A stretch of DNA of 64,000 bases, from positions 2,493,501 through 2,557,500 of the forward strand of contig NZ_CP066783.1 of assembly GCF_019186805.1 (NCBI RefSeq), written 5' to 3'. The notes under the pieces are model-generated. The model did no database searches, had not been told where the DNA came from, and saw nothing but the letters and a program-made list of their open reading frames with translations. A program made the position numbers and the translations under genes. Origin of the DNA: Comamonas fluminis. Its GTDB lineage: Bacteria > Pseudomonadota > Gammaproteobacteria > Burkholderiales > Burkholderiaceae_C. Of this stretch, positions 36,959 to 45,377 are shown in pieces. The number at the start of each line of letters is the position of its first letter. Position 1 is the first letter of the stretch.

Positions 36959-38347
36959 TCAACCAGCGCGGGTCTTCAACGATGCCCCTGTCTGCGCTTG
37001 CGTGTCTGTCTTCCGGTCATGCATGTCTTTGGCCACCAAGGCAGCAGCAACTACCAATGAGGGAATCATCAGGAAGTTGAACACATGCTCAAAGTTCCAG
37101 CCCCAGCTGATCATTTGAGCGCCAGCAAATGCGCTCAGAATGCCACCCCAGCGCCCCATGCCATGCATCCAGCTCAAGCCAGTGGCTCGCGACTCCAGCG
37201 GGTAGTACTGTGCAGCCAGCGCACTGGTACCCACGCTGGTTCCAGTGATGCAGATACCAGCAAGAAAGGCAAACACAGCCAGCAGTGCAAACTGATGCGA
37301 GGACTGCCCCAGCAGATAGACCACGGCAGCCCCCACCACATAGATAAGAGCCATGGCCTTGTGCCCATTGACGCGATCAAGGAAGTAGCCAATGGTCAAT
37401 GCGCCAGTCGTGCCGCCGATCTGGTAGAGCGAAGTCACAATGGCAGCCTCACTGACCGTGTAACCAATATCTTTGACCAGCGTAGGCAACCAGCTACCCA
37501 GCAGATAGACCAGAAACAGGCCCACAAAATACGTCACCCAAAGCATCAGAGTGCCAAACAGGTAGCGCCCTGAGAGAATCATCTTGATCGGGTTGCTTTG
37601 CTGGGCTGAACCAGACTTTTCAGCAGACTCAGACTGCTCCCAGAGAAATTGAGTCTTGGCATTGGCAACACCCGGAGCCACCCGATTGACCACCCTGGCG
37701 ATTCGCTCCCGGGGTGCCCCTTTGACAATCATATGGCCGACGGATTCCGGCATCCACAACCACAGCACCGGCACCAGTATCAGCGGCAAAACTCCGCCCA
37801 CCAGCACCACGCTTTGCCAGCCAAAGGCCGGAATCATCCAAGCAGCCAGAAAGCCACCGCCTGCCGCGCCAAAGCTAAAGCCAGTGAATGCCAGCGTGAC
37901 CACCAGAGCGCGTCGTCTCTTGGGGGCAAACTCTGCAACCAGCGTTCCGGTATTGGGCATGGCTGCGCCGAGACCGATTCCGGCAAAGAACCGGTAAATC
38001 ACCAGCTCGGTGACTGACGTCGAAAAAGCCGTCGCAATGGTCCAAACCGCAACAAAAGCCACACTGATCAGGAGCACGCCTCGGCGCCCGAAGCGGTCCG
38101 CCATCGGGCCTGCCACGACTGCGCCTACCGCCAGCCCGATCAAGGCTGCACTGATGACCGGCCCCAGCATCTGCGCCGTAATGCCCCAGCTGCTGCGCAA
38201 CTGCGGCGCGATAAAGCTGATGACGGACACATCAAAGCCATCCATGGCAATGATCAAAAAGCCCAGAAACACCACCAATTTCTGATAGCTCCCCATGGGA
38301 CGCTCGTCAATCATCCTGCCCACGTCCAGGGCATTGTCTCGTTTCAT
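36959..38347 (-). CDS. MFS transporter, aromatic acid:H+ symporter (AAHS) type
   Basis: A 462-residue, 12-segment permease. The first-helix motif AMDGFDVSVISFIAPQL is the AAHS signature (PcaK, BenK, MhpT relatives), and the loop after segment 2 is ADRFGRRG. It imports an aromatic or alicyclic acid with a proton. It is last in a leftward operon after an SDR, a KstD-like FAD dehydrogenase and a NIPSNAP protein. AGAGG lies before its ATG. The acid is unknown. Its type is the main clue that the operon's substrate is a carboxylic acid. Confidence 0.92.
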   Translation of the reverse strand: MKRDNALDVGRMIDERPMGSYQKLVVFLGFLIIAMDGFDVSVISFIAPQLRSSWGITAQMLGPVISAALIGLAVGAVVAGPMADRFGRRGVLLISVAFVAVWTIATAFSTSVTELVIYRFFAGIGLGAAMPNTGTLVAEFAPKRRRALVVTLAFTGFSFGAAGGGFLAAWMIPAFGWQSVVLVGGVLPLILVPVLWLWMPESVGHMIVKGAPRERIARVVNRVAPGVANAKTQFLWEQSESAEKSGSAQQSNPIKMILSGRYLFGTLMLWVTYFVGLFLVYLLGSWLPTLVKDIGYTVSEAAIVTSLYQIGGTTGALTIGYFLDRVNGHKAMALIYVVGAAVVYLLGQSSHQFALLAVFAFLAGICITGTSVGTSALAAQYYPLESRATGLSWMHGMGRWGGILSAFAGAQMISWGWNFEHVFNFLMIPSLVVAAALVAKDMHDRKTDTQAQTGASLKTRAG

Positions 38348-38420
38348 TTTTCAACCTCTTATGGATCGGTAATCAACATGCCCAAGCCGTGCAAGACTTG
38401 GGCATGCGTTTTTCTCCGCG

Positions 38421-38756
38421 TCAGGCCTGTGCAGTACGCAGGCTGGGCAGATCAATGCGTTTGATCAGGCGGTCTTCCTGCGCCACGATCAAACCTTCAG
38501 AGGCCTTCAGGTAAGCCGCGAAGTCGGGGTGCGTATCACGTGCGTTGCAGCGCCGCTCGTAATCCGCCATGTCCTCATAGGCCCACAAATGCACAACCTG
38601 ATTCAGCGGGCCGACATGGCTCATGTAGAAGCCGACCGGAGTACCCAGGGTCTGCAGCAGCACAGGCATGGCCAGGCGGTCAAAGACCTCCAGAAACTGC
38701 CCCATCTTGCGCGGCTGAATGGTGTAGATGCGGTGATCGATCAAAGGGCCGCTCAT
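38421..38756 (-). CDS. NIPSNAP family protein
   Basis: A 111-residue protein of ferredoxin-like (dimeric alpha-beta barrel) type. DHRIYTIQPRKMGQFLEVFD and the later NQVVHLWAYEDMADYERR define the NIPSNAP family. Its role in bacteria is poorly known; members sit in degradation operons and may act as small isomerases or oxygenases. Its ATG overlaps the stop of the FAD dehydrogenase (ATGA, 38753-38756), with AGGAGG before it formed by the last codons of that gene. The two are therefore strictly coupled. Confidence 0.93.
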   Translation of the reverse strand: MSGPLIDHRIYTIQPRKMGQFLEVFDRLAMPVLLQTLGTPVGFYMSHVGPLNQVVHLWAYEDMADYERRCNARDTHPDFAAYLKASEGLIVAQEDRLIKRIDLPSLRTAQA

Positions 38757-40519
38757 GCCGCCTCCTTCTGGGCTTGCTTATTTTGTTGCTTGCTACCTGT
38801 CTTTTGCGAGGCCTGGTCTGCGATGTAATTGCCCGTGACATAACCAAAGGTCATGATTGGGCCCAGAGTGATGCCCGCGCCGGGGTAATTGCCCCCCATG
38901 ATGCTGGCCCGGTCATTGCCCACGGCAAACAGGCCTGGAATCGGGTGGTTACCATCGGCCACCACCTGCCCTTGCACGGTGGTGCGCAGGCCGTCGAAAG
39001 TCCCCAGATCCCCCATCACCACCTTCAATGCATAGAAGGGCCCCTTGGCAACCGGTGCCACACAGGGATTGGGCTTGTGTTCGGGGTCTGCCAGATAGCG
39101 ATTGAACGAGGTCGTACCGCGGCCAAACTGGCGATCTTCGCCTTGGGCAGCGCCTTCGTTGAACTCACGCACCGTGGCTTCCAGTCCCTTGGCATCGATA
39201 CCGGCTTTCTGCGCCAGCTCGCCCAGCGTTGCCCCCTTGACCAGATAGCCGTTCTTGATCAGATCACCCTTGGGCAGTGGTGCAGGCTTGGCATAGCCCA
39301 GGCCGTATTTGTCGATGGTGGGCTGATCGCAGATCAGCCACATGGCCGTCTCCTTATCGCCCTCGCAAGCCTTGACCATGGCTGCGCCCACATCGTGATA
39401 GGACTCCGACTCGTTGCAAAAACGCTTGCCATGGCGAGTCACACCAATCATGCCGGGCTTGTACCGATCAAGCAGATGCGGAAAGACACCGTGCGAGCCA
39501 TCCTTGCGCGGCACCAGAGACACAGGCATCCACGCTGCTGCCGATGGGTACCGAATATCCAGCTTGCCACCAACAGCCTCGGCCATGCGGCTACCATCGC
39601 CAGTGTTTTCCTTGGGCGCTGGCGAGAAGTGCTTGCCGCCATTGCGCACATGGGTGAAGGCCTGCTTCACACGCTCCTGATCCTGCGGGAAACCACCGCA
39701 AGCCAGCACCACGCCTTGCTTGGCTGTCAGGCGCAGTTCGCCATCAGCGCCCAGAGCCACCACACCGCTGATACGTCCGTTATCTTGCAGCAAGCGCGTC
39801 ACCCGAGTACTGGTGAGAATCGGAATGTCCAGATCCAGCGCTGACTTGGCCAGACGTGCCGCAAGCGCATTGCCGCTAGTCACGTTAATGCCTCGGCGGT
39901 ATAGCGCCAGCTCCTTGATATGCAGAGCCAAGCGCTTGGCTACATACATGGCCGACTTCAGAGACTTGGTCGCCTGGAAAAAATGCTTGAGGTCGGCATT
40001 GGAGGAGTTAAACATCATGCCGATAAAGGTGATGGTTTCCAGTGGCGGACGCAGACGCGCCATATCCTTGCCCAGGCCACGGATGTCAAAAGGTGCAGCC
40101 AAAATCGAGCGTCCGATATCCACACCACCCGGCACTGTGGGGTGATAGTCCGGATACAGCGTAGGCAGAAACTTGACCGAGGTTTCACGCTCAAAAAATT
40201 CCACCATCCTGGGTCCATTGCTCAGGAATTCCTGAACAGCAGCATCGTTATAGAAACTGCCAGCCTCATTGCGCAGATAGCGCTCGGCCTCTTCAGCGCT
40301 GTGCTTGATACCCGAGCGCGCAGACACAGGGTTGCCCGGAATCCACAGCACGCCTCCCGAAAATGCAGTTGTGCCACCAAAGACATCGGCCTTTTCCAGG
40401 ACGATGACCTTGAGGCCACGTTTGCGCGCCACTACGGCCGTTGAAAGTCCACCTGCGCCTGAACCCACGACGATCAGGTCGTACTCCTGCTGCTCGACTG
40501 GCTTGTTTTGATTGTTCAT
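38753..40519 (-). CDS. FAD-dependent dehydrogenase of the 3-ketosteroid delta1-dehydrogenase (KstD) type
   Basis: A 588-residue flavoprotein. The FAD motif is VVGSGAGGLSTAV (about 17-29), followed by EKADVFGGTTAFSGGVLWIP. The block DYHPTVPGG...GRSILAAPFD and the C-terminal NYPGAGITLGPIMTFGY match KstD-like enzymes, which desaturate a ring next to a ketone. The conserved Tyr of YPGAG is present. Relatives act on 3-ketosteroids or on 4-oxocyclohexanecarboxylate. Coupled to NIPSNAP and an acid transporter, the latter kind seems more fitting, but the substrate is not determined. The ATG at 40519 has AAGGAAA upstream. Confidence 0.88.
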   Translation of the reverse strand: MNNQNKPVEQQEYDLIVVGSGAGGLSTAVVARKRGLKVIVLEKADVFGGTTAFSGGVLWIPGNPVSARSGIKHSAEEAERYLRNEAGSFYNDAAVQEFLSNGPRMVEFFERETSVKFLPTLYPDYHPTVPGGVDIGRSILAAPFDIRGLGKDMARLRPPLETITFIGMMFNSSNADLKHFFQATKSLKSAMYVAKRLALHIKELALYRRGINVTSGNALAARLAKSALDLDIPILTSTRVTRLLQDNGRISGVVALGADGELRLTAKQGVVLACGGFPQDQERVKQAFTHVRNGGKHFSPAPKENTGDGSRMAEAVGGKLDIRYPSAAAWMPVSLVPRKDGSHGVFPHLLDRYKPGMIGVTRHGKRFCNESESYHDVGAAMVKACEGDKETAMWLICDQPTIDKYGLGYAKPAPLPKGDLIKNGYLVKGATLGELAQKAGIDAKGLEATVREFNEGAAQGEDRQFGRGTTSFNRYLADPEHKPNPCVAPVAKGPFYALKVVMGDLGTFDGLRTTVQGQVVADGNHPIPGLFAVGNDRASIMGGNYPGAGITLGPIMTFGYVTGNYIADQASQKTGSKQQNKQAQKEAA

Positions 40520-40587
40520 CTTGTTTCCTTGTATTTCTCAGAGTTCTTCGCTTGCCTGATGAGCGGCAATCCAGATCCCGCAATAGC

Positions 40588-41424
40588 TCAGCTCACGCCT
40601 GCTGGAGAAAAGCCCGGCCGGGGGACCATGTCCATCAACTTGGCCGACATGCCTCCATCCACAACGAGTTCGGCAGCGTTGACATAGCCCGCCCTTGGGC
40701 TGGCCAGAAAAGCCGCCACCTGCGCAATGTCTTCTGGCTCTCCGACTCGACCGCTGGCCGTCATGTGCGCGCGAGCCAGCTCGATCCCTGGGTGCGAATA
40801 AATGCCGGCACTCAACGGCGTGCGGATCATTCCGGGGCTGATGACATTGCTGCGAACGCCATCGGCTCCCCATTCGATTGCGATCTGGCGAGAGAGCAAA
40901 CAGACCCCCGCCTTCGCTGCGCTGTATGCCCCGCTATAGGCCTGCGGAAAATGTGCGGCAATAGATGCAACGTGAACCACGCCAGCCCCTCCAGCCGTTG
41001 CATGAGAGCGAAGCTGTTCACCAAAGGCCTTGGAACAAAGCCAATACGCGCTGAGGTTGACTGACAGCACCTCGTTCCAGTCGTCCAGGCTCATGCTGTC
41101 GAGCGCGCCTGCACGCAGTATTCCCGCGCAGTTAATCAAGACCTGCGCCGCCCCTTGCTCCTGTTGAACCTTCTCTGCAGCAGCAACCAGTTGAGCTTCA
41201 CTGGTGGTATCGCATGCGACAGCGCTTGCCTTGATACCGCGCGCGCTAAAGCCCTCCACAGCCCGGTTGAGCAGCTCTGCATTCCTGTCAAGCAGCACCA
41301 GGCGCGCACCATGTCGGGCCAGCTCCTCAGCGATTGCCAGGCCAATACCACTGGCGGCCCCCGTGACCACGCACACCTTGTGCTGCAGCTGCAGCCATTG
41401 AGCGCAAGCAATTTCGGTTGTCAT
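40588..41424 (-). CDS. SDR family dehydrogenase, first gene of the catabolic operon
   Basis: A 278-residue classical SDR. The cofactor motif is TGAASGIG, INCAG is near residue 95, and the catalytic Tyr-Lys lies in YSGAYSAAKAGV. An Asp after the second strand (LVLLDRN) points to NAD+ rather than NADP+. The ATG at 41424 has AAGGAGGG upstream; the frame to 41472 is not used. It is read leftward as the first gene before the FAD dehydrogenase. A reasonable task is oxidising a ring hydroxyl to the ketone used by the FAD enzyme. Specificity is inferred only. Confidence 0.92.
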   Translation of the reverse strand: MTTEIACAQWLQLQHKVCVVTGAASGIGLAIAEELARHGARLVLLDRNAELLNRAVEGFSARGIKASAVACDTTSEAQLVAAAEKVQQEQGAAQVLINCAGILRAGALDSMSLDDWNEVLSVNLSAYWLCSKAFGEQLRSHATAGGAGVVHVASIAAHFPQAYSGAYSAAKAGVCLLSRQIAIEWGADGVRSNVISPGMIRTPLSAGIYSHPGIELARAHMTASGRVGEPEDIAQVAAFLASPRAGYVNAAELVVDGGMSAKLMDMVPRPGFSPAGVS

Positions 41425-41504
41425 TGCGACCCTCCTTGAATTCGAAGAGCCGCATTGTTTAATCCAAATCAAAAACTTTCATTTCACAAATGGAGCAACA
41501 AATA

Positions 41505-41583
41505 GGACATTTCATGCATTACGATCGATACAAGGGCAATCCCCAAAAGACATTTCGTGCATGAGTTAGGACATTTCACGCAT
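41505..41583. promoter_or_regulatory. Three phased direct repeats, probable AraC-regulator binding sites
   Basis: GGACATTTCATGCAT (41505-41519), AGACATTTCGTGCAT (41548-41562) and GGACATTTCACGCAT (41569-41583) share the core GACATTTCryGCAT. The starts are 43 and 21 bases apart, i.e. close to four and two helical turns, as expected for AraC-type half-site pairs. The last copy overlaps the regulator's start codon (41582). Confidence 0.85.
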
Positions 41584-42520
41584 GCCAGCGCACTCCAACG
41601 AACACACACCCAAACGCCAACGCTCTCGCCGCATCCCCAACTACGCGCTGTATGGAGACAACGCACCTGCTGGCGGCAGCAATATGTTCAATTTCGAGTG
41701 GATTCCCGAGCGTTCCCCTCTTTACGGTTGGGAAATAGACCCGCATGAGCACCAGTCACTGATCCAGATTCTGATGCTCACCGAGGGGCACGGTTCCACC
41801 CTGCTCGAAGACGTTCACTGGCCTTTGCGCGCACCGGCTCTGGTTGTCGCCCCAGCCGGACGCGTTCATGGCTTTGACTTCAAGCCCCAGGTCAACGGAG
41901 TGGTTGTGACCGCTGCCCAGAAGCCACTGGAGGCCATGGCACAAATCGTCATGCCCGAGTTGCTCAATACCTTGCGTAAACCGCTGGCCATCAACCTGCC
42001 AGAGCAAGGCCGATATTCCGATGGACTAATGCCCATCTTTCTGAGCATCGAGCGTGAATGGCGACTGGCTGCACCCGGCCAAGTTGCCGCAGGCCTCTCG
42101 CTGATTACTGCGCTACTGGTGCAAATTGCAAGGTTGAACGAGACACTGGAACCGTCCACATGGCCCGCACAATCACGCAAAGCCCTGCAACTGGAAAGGT
42201 TCAGAGATCTCATCGACGAACACATGCGCCACCGCTGGGGCGTGAGTCAATACGCAGAGCAGTTGGGAATCAGCGCTGGCCAGTTGACTCGGCTGACGCA
42301 GGAAAGCCTGGGAAAATCCAGCAATGCACTCATCAACGAGCGTGTCCTGGTTGAAGCGCAGCGAGAGCTGATCTACACCAACTCCAGCATCAAGCAAATT
42401 GCAGATGGCCTTGGCTTCGAGGACGAGAGCTACTTCGGGCGCTTCTTTCGCAAGCACACAGGCCTGAGCCCTCTGTCCTTTCGAGACCAGGAGCTTGAAC
42501 GCCTTCGCTCGACGCAATAA
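41582..42520 (+). CDS. AraC-family regulator of the adjacent catabolic operon (PobR-like)
   Basis: A 312-residue activator with an N-terminal sensor half (RRIPNYALYGD at the start, then an Arg/His-containing cupin-like segment DPHEHQSLIQILML). Two C-terminal helix-turn-helix motifs follow (WGVSQYAEQLGISAGQLTRL and IKQIADGLGFEDESYFGRFF). The opening matches AraC-type PobR/HpaA activators of aromatic catabolism. It diverges from the SDR-FAD-NIPSNAP-transporter operon with three direct repeats between, the last overlapping its ATG, so it likely activates the operon and represses itself. The effector is unknown, presumably the operon's substrate. Confidence 0.92.
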   Translation: MPAHSNEHTPKRQRSRRIPNYALYGDNAPAGGSNMFNFEWIPERSPLYGWEIDPHEHQSLIQILMLTEGHGSTLLEDVHWPLRAPALVVAPAGRVHGFDFKPQVNGVVVTAAQKPLEAMAQIVMPELLNTLRKPLAINLPEQGRYSDGLMPIFLSIEREWRLAAPGQVAAGLSLITALLVQIARLNETLEPSTWPAQSRKALQLERFRDLIDEHMRHRWGVSQYAEQLGISAGQLTRLTQESLGKSSNALINERVLVEAQRELIYTNSSIKQIADGLGFEDESYFGRFFRKHTGLSPLSFRDQELERLRSTQ

Positions 42521-42535
42521 GTCTTTCCGCATACA

Positions 42536-42562
42536 AAAACGCCCGGGCAAGCCGGGCGTTTT
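42536..42562. terminator. Bidirectional terminator between the AraC and MHS-type transporter genes
   Basis: AAAACGCCCGG (42536-42546) pairs perfectly with CCGGGCGTTTT (42552-42562) around a 5-base loop. It can serve both convergent genes. Confidence 0.85.
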
Positions 42563-42579
42563 GCGCAAAGAGCGATGGA

Positions 42580-43920
42580 TTACTGATCGCGTGCCTCAAT
42601 GGCGCGGTTGATGCCCAGAGCCGCCAGAGTGCACAGCGCACCGGACAGCAGGTAGATGCCCAGAGCGACCAGACCGAACTTGGCAGACACCCCCAGAGCC
42701 ACCAGCGGCGCAAAGGCTGCACCAATCAGCCAGGCCATATCGGTGGAAAGCGCTGCACCGGTATAGCGGTAGTGCGCCGAGAAGTTGGAAGTCACCGTGC
42801 CCGAAGCCTGACCGTAAGACAGACCCAGCAGGATGAAGCCCACAATGATGAACACATTGTTGCCCACCGTGCCACTACCCAGCAGCCAGGGCGCCAGGAA
42901 GCTAAAGATACCAATCAGGCAAGCCATGGTGCCCAGTGTGTTGCGGCGGCCCACGCGATCAGCCAGCCAGCCCGAGAGCATGATGGCCGCACCCGCCAAG
43001 ATTGCCCCAATGATCTGCACCACCAGCACATCCGTCATGGACTGGTCGGAGTACATAGAGATCCAGGACAGAGGGAAAACCGTTACCAAATGGAACAGCG
43101 CAAAGCTGGCCAGTGCAGCAAAGGCACCGATCATCACATTGCGGCCCTCATCACGCACCAGGCTGGTCACGCTGATGGGCTCCAGTTCTTTTTCCTGCAG
43201 CAGCTGTGTATAGGATTGCCCCACCACCAAGCGAAGACGCGCGAACAAAGCTACTACATTGATAGCAAATGCCACACAGAACGGATAGCGCCAGCCCCAG
43301 CTTAGAAACTGATCGGCAGTCAGACTGGAATAGAGGTACGCAAAGATGGCTGCGGCAATGATGAAGCCCAGCGGCGCGCCCAGCTGGCCGATCATCGAAT
43401 ACCAGCCTCGCTTGTCCTTGGGTGCAGACATGGCCAGCAGCGATGGCAGGCCGTCCCAGGTTCCGCCCAGTGCCAAGCCCTGCCCCACGCGCAAAATCAC
43501 CAGCGCCCAGACGGCCTTCATGCCAGCCGCCTCGTAACTGGGCAAAAAGGTCATGCCCACCGTGCAGACGCCCAGCAGCAGCAGGGCCAGGGTCAGCTTG
43601 GTTGCGCGGCCCCAGCGCCGCTGCACGGCCATGGACAGCGCGGTGCCCACAGGCCGCGCCACAAAGGCTAAAGAGAAGATAGCGAAAGCCGCCAGCGTTC
43701 CATCCAGCTTCGAGAGGTAGGGGAAAAGAAGGGTCGGAAACACCAGCACGCAGGCGATGCCGAACACGAAGAAGTCAAAGTACTCGGACGAGCGACCAAT
43801 GATCACACCAACCGCAATTTCACCAGGAGTGACATCCTCATCGGTGTTTGCATAGGCCAGCTTTTCCGAGTTGTCATAGTCTTGCGGAGTAAGACCAACG
43901 GATGGGTTCATGCTACTCAT
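42580..43920 (-). CDS. MFS transporter, metabolite:H+ symporter (MHS) type
   Basis: A 446-residue permease with about 12 segments. VGVIIGRSSEYFDFFVFGIA followed by FVARPVGTALSM matches the MHS branch (ShiA, KgtP, ProP relatives), which import shikimate, ketoglutarate, betaine or aromatic acids. The ATG at 43920 with AAGGAG upstream is preferred to the longer frame (43980). It is transcribed leftward, convergent with the AraC gene, and may be an extra uptake route for the neighbouring catabolic genes. Substrate unknown. Confidence 0.9.
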   Translation of the reverse strand: MSSMNPSVGLTPQDYDNSEKLAYANTDEDVTPGEIAVGVIIGRSSEYFDFFVFGIACVLVFPTLLFPYLSKLDGTLAAFAIFSLAFVARPVGTALSMAVQRRWGRATKLTLALLLLGVCTVGMTFLPSYEAAGMKAVWALVILRVGQGLALGGTWDGLPSLLAMSAPKDKRGWYSMIGQLGAPLGFIIAAAIFAYLYSSLTADQFLSWGWRYPFCVAFAINVVALFARLRLVVGQSYTQLLQEKELEPISVTSLVRDEGRNVMIGAFAALASFALFHLVTVFPLSWISMYSDQSMTDVLVVQIIGAILAGAAIMLSGWLADRVGRRNTLGTMACLIGIFSFLAPWLLGSGTVGNNVFIIVGFILLGLSYGQASGTVTSNFSAHYRYTGAALSTDMAWLIGAAFAPLVALGVSAKFGLVALGIYLLSGALCTLAALGINRAIEARDQ

Positions 43921-44259
43921 ATAGATACAGCTCCTTGTCTTACTTGTCTTGTCCCTTGGACAGTTCTGTTCTACGCCCAAGCATGTGCAGCTGCAATAGA
44001 GTTTTTGCCCTCAGGGATGTCGGCAACAGGCTGATGCGCCAGGCTCTGTGGGGCATCTTCTATCTTTTACAAGAGCTTTCTCACGCTTCTTCAGGCAAGC
44101 TTCCGACAACGCTAAGCCCTTGTCACATAGCGGATTTCACCTTCAAAGACCTTGACCTTGGACAAAATGTCCAATGGACAAATGTTAAGTTGGTATTACA
44201 TTTGACGAGATCCAGTAATCCGCGTTTACACCTAAGCGAGACTTTGTCACGCCCAAAGC
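43921..44259. promoter_or_regulatory. Divergent promoter region of the MHS transporter and cyo operon
   Basis: A 339-base gap without a gene. It holds TTGGACA-AAA-TGTCCAA (44158-44174), a perfect 7-base inverted repeat, followed at once by TGGACAAATGT, so that GGACAAA(A)TGT is also directly repeated. This could bind a regulator of the oxidase, for instance RegA, but no FNR-type box was found. Confidence 0.6.
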
Positions 44260-45315
44260 ATGTTAAAAATCAAGGAAATCCGTGGGCCCGCGTGGCTCAC
44301 TGCGGCCGCGTTGACCGCAAGCCTCGCTGGTTGCAGCAAGGCTGTCGTTCTCAACCCGGCTGGCGATATTGCCAAGCAACAAGGCGATCTGGTCGTTACG
44401 GCCACTTTGCTGATGCTGCTCATCATCGTCCCCGTCATCTTTTTGACGCTGCTGTTTGCCTGGAAATACCGCCAGTCCAACACCGAAGCCAAGTACGACC
44501 CCGAATGGCATCACTCCACAGCGCTGGAACTGGTGATCTGGACGGTGCCTCTGCTCATCATCATTGCCCTGGGTGCCATCACCTGGATCAGCACCCACAA
44601 GCTGGACCCCTATCGTCCCCTGGACCGCATCTCCTCGACCAAGGCGCTGGACCCCAACGTCAAGCCTCTGGAGATTCAAGCCGTGTCGCTGGACTGGAAG
44701 TGGCTGTTCTTCTACCCCGAGCAAGGTATTGCGACGGTTAACGAAGTGGCTGCCCCGGTGGACCGCCCTATTCACTTCAAGCTGACTTCCAGCCACACCA
44801 TGAACGCGTTCTACGTTCCTGACCTGGCAGGCATGATCTACACCATGCCCGGCATGCAGACTGAACTGAACGCAGTGATCAACAAGCCCGGTGTGTATGG
44901 CGGCAAGTCCTCCCACTACAGCGGCGCTGGTTTTGCAGGCATGACCTTCAAGTTCCATGGCCTGGAAAACGATCAGTTTGACCAGTGGGTTGCCAAGGCC
45001 AAGACCGAAGGCAAGGCCCTGACTCGCGATGCGTACCTCGACCTGGCCAAGCCCAGCGAGCGTAACCCTGTCGAGCGTTTCGCCACTGTGGACGAAGGCC
45101 TGTACAGCAAGGTTCTGAACCGCTGCGTGGAAGACGGCAAGATGTGCATGAACGAAATGATGGCCATTGACGCTGCTGGCGGCAAGGCTCCTGCACACCA
45201 CAGCAAGGCCTCCAGCGCGATCCTGCCGATGGACGTCTGCACATCGAAAGATGCTGACCGCGTTGTCGCTTTGCTCGACGAAGTCGCCACCTCCGGAGCT
45301 GTCGCACAGCAATAA
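44260..45315 (+). CDS. cyoA: Cytochrome bo3 ubiquinol oxidase subunit II
   Basis: A 351-residue membrane lipoprotein. It has a signal with lipobox SLAGC (near residue 25), two membrane segments (LLMLLIIVPVIFLTLLFAW and LVIWTVPLLIIIALGAI) and a periplasmic cupredoxin domain with DWKWLFFYPEQGIATVNE. The CuA-binding Cys and His residues of cytochrome c oxidases are absent: the corresponding stretch reads HYSGAGFAGMTFKF. It is therefore the quinol-oxidising CyoA type. It begins cyoABCD. Its length exceeds E. coli CyoA slightly, with a C-terminal Cys-containing extension. Confidence 0.95.
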   Translation: MLKIKEIRGPAWLTAAALTASLAGCSKAVVLNPAGDIAKQQGDLVVTATLLMLLIIVPVIFLTLLFAWKYRQSNTEAKYDPEWHHSTALELVIWTVPLLIIIALGAITWISTHKLDPYRPLDRISSTKALDPNVKPLEIQAVSLDWKWLFFYPEQGIATVNEVAAPVDRPIHFKLTSSHTMNAFYVPDLAGMIYTMPGMQTELNAVINKPGVYGGKSSHYSGAGFAGMTFKFHGLENDQFDQWVAKAKTEGKALTRDAYLDLAKPSERNPVERFATVDEGLYSKVLNRCVEDGKMCMNEMMAIDAAGGKAPAHHSKASSAILPMDVCTSKDADRVVALLDEVATSGAVAQQ

Positions 45316-45377
45316 GTAGTTCACGGCGCGGGTGAGCCTCTGGCTCTACCGCTCCAATACGACAAAAGAGACTCAAC

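Noticed and set aside
44260..45315. Cytochrome c oxidase subunit II (CoxB)
   Set aside because: The CuA-binding Cys residues are missing and the gene order is cyoABCD, so it is a quinol oxidase subunit.
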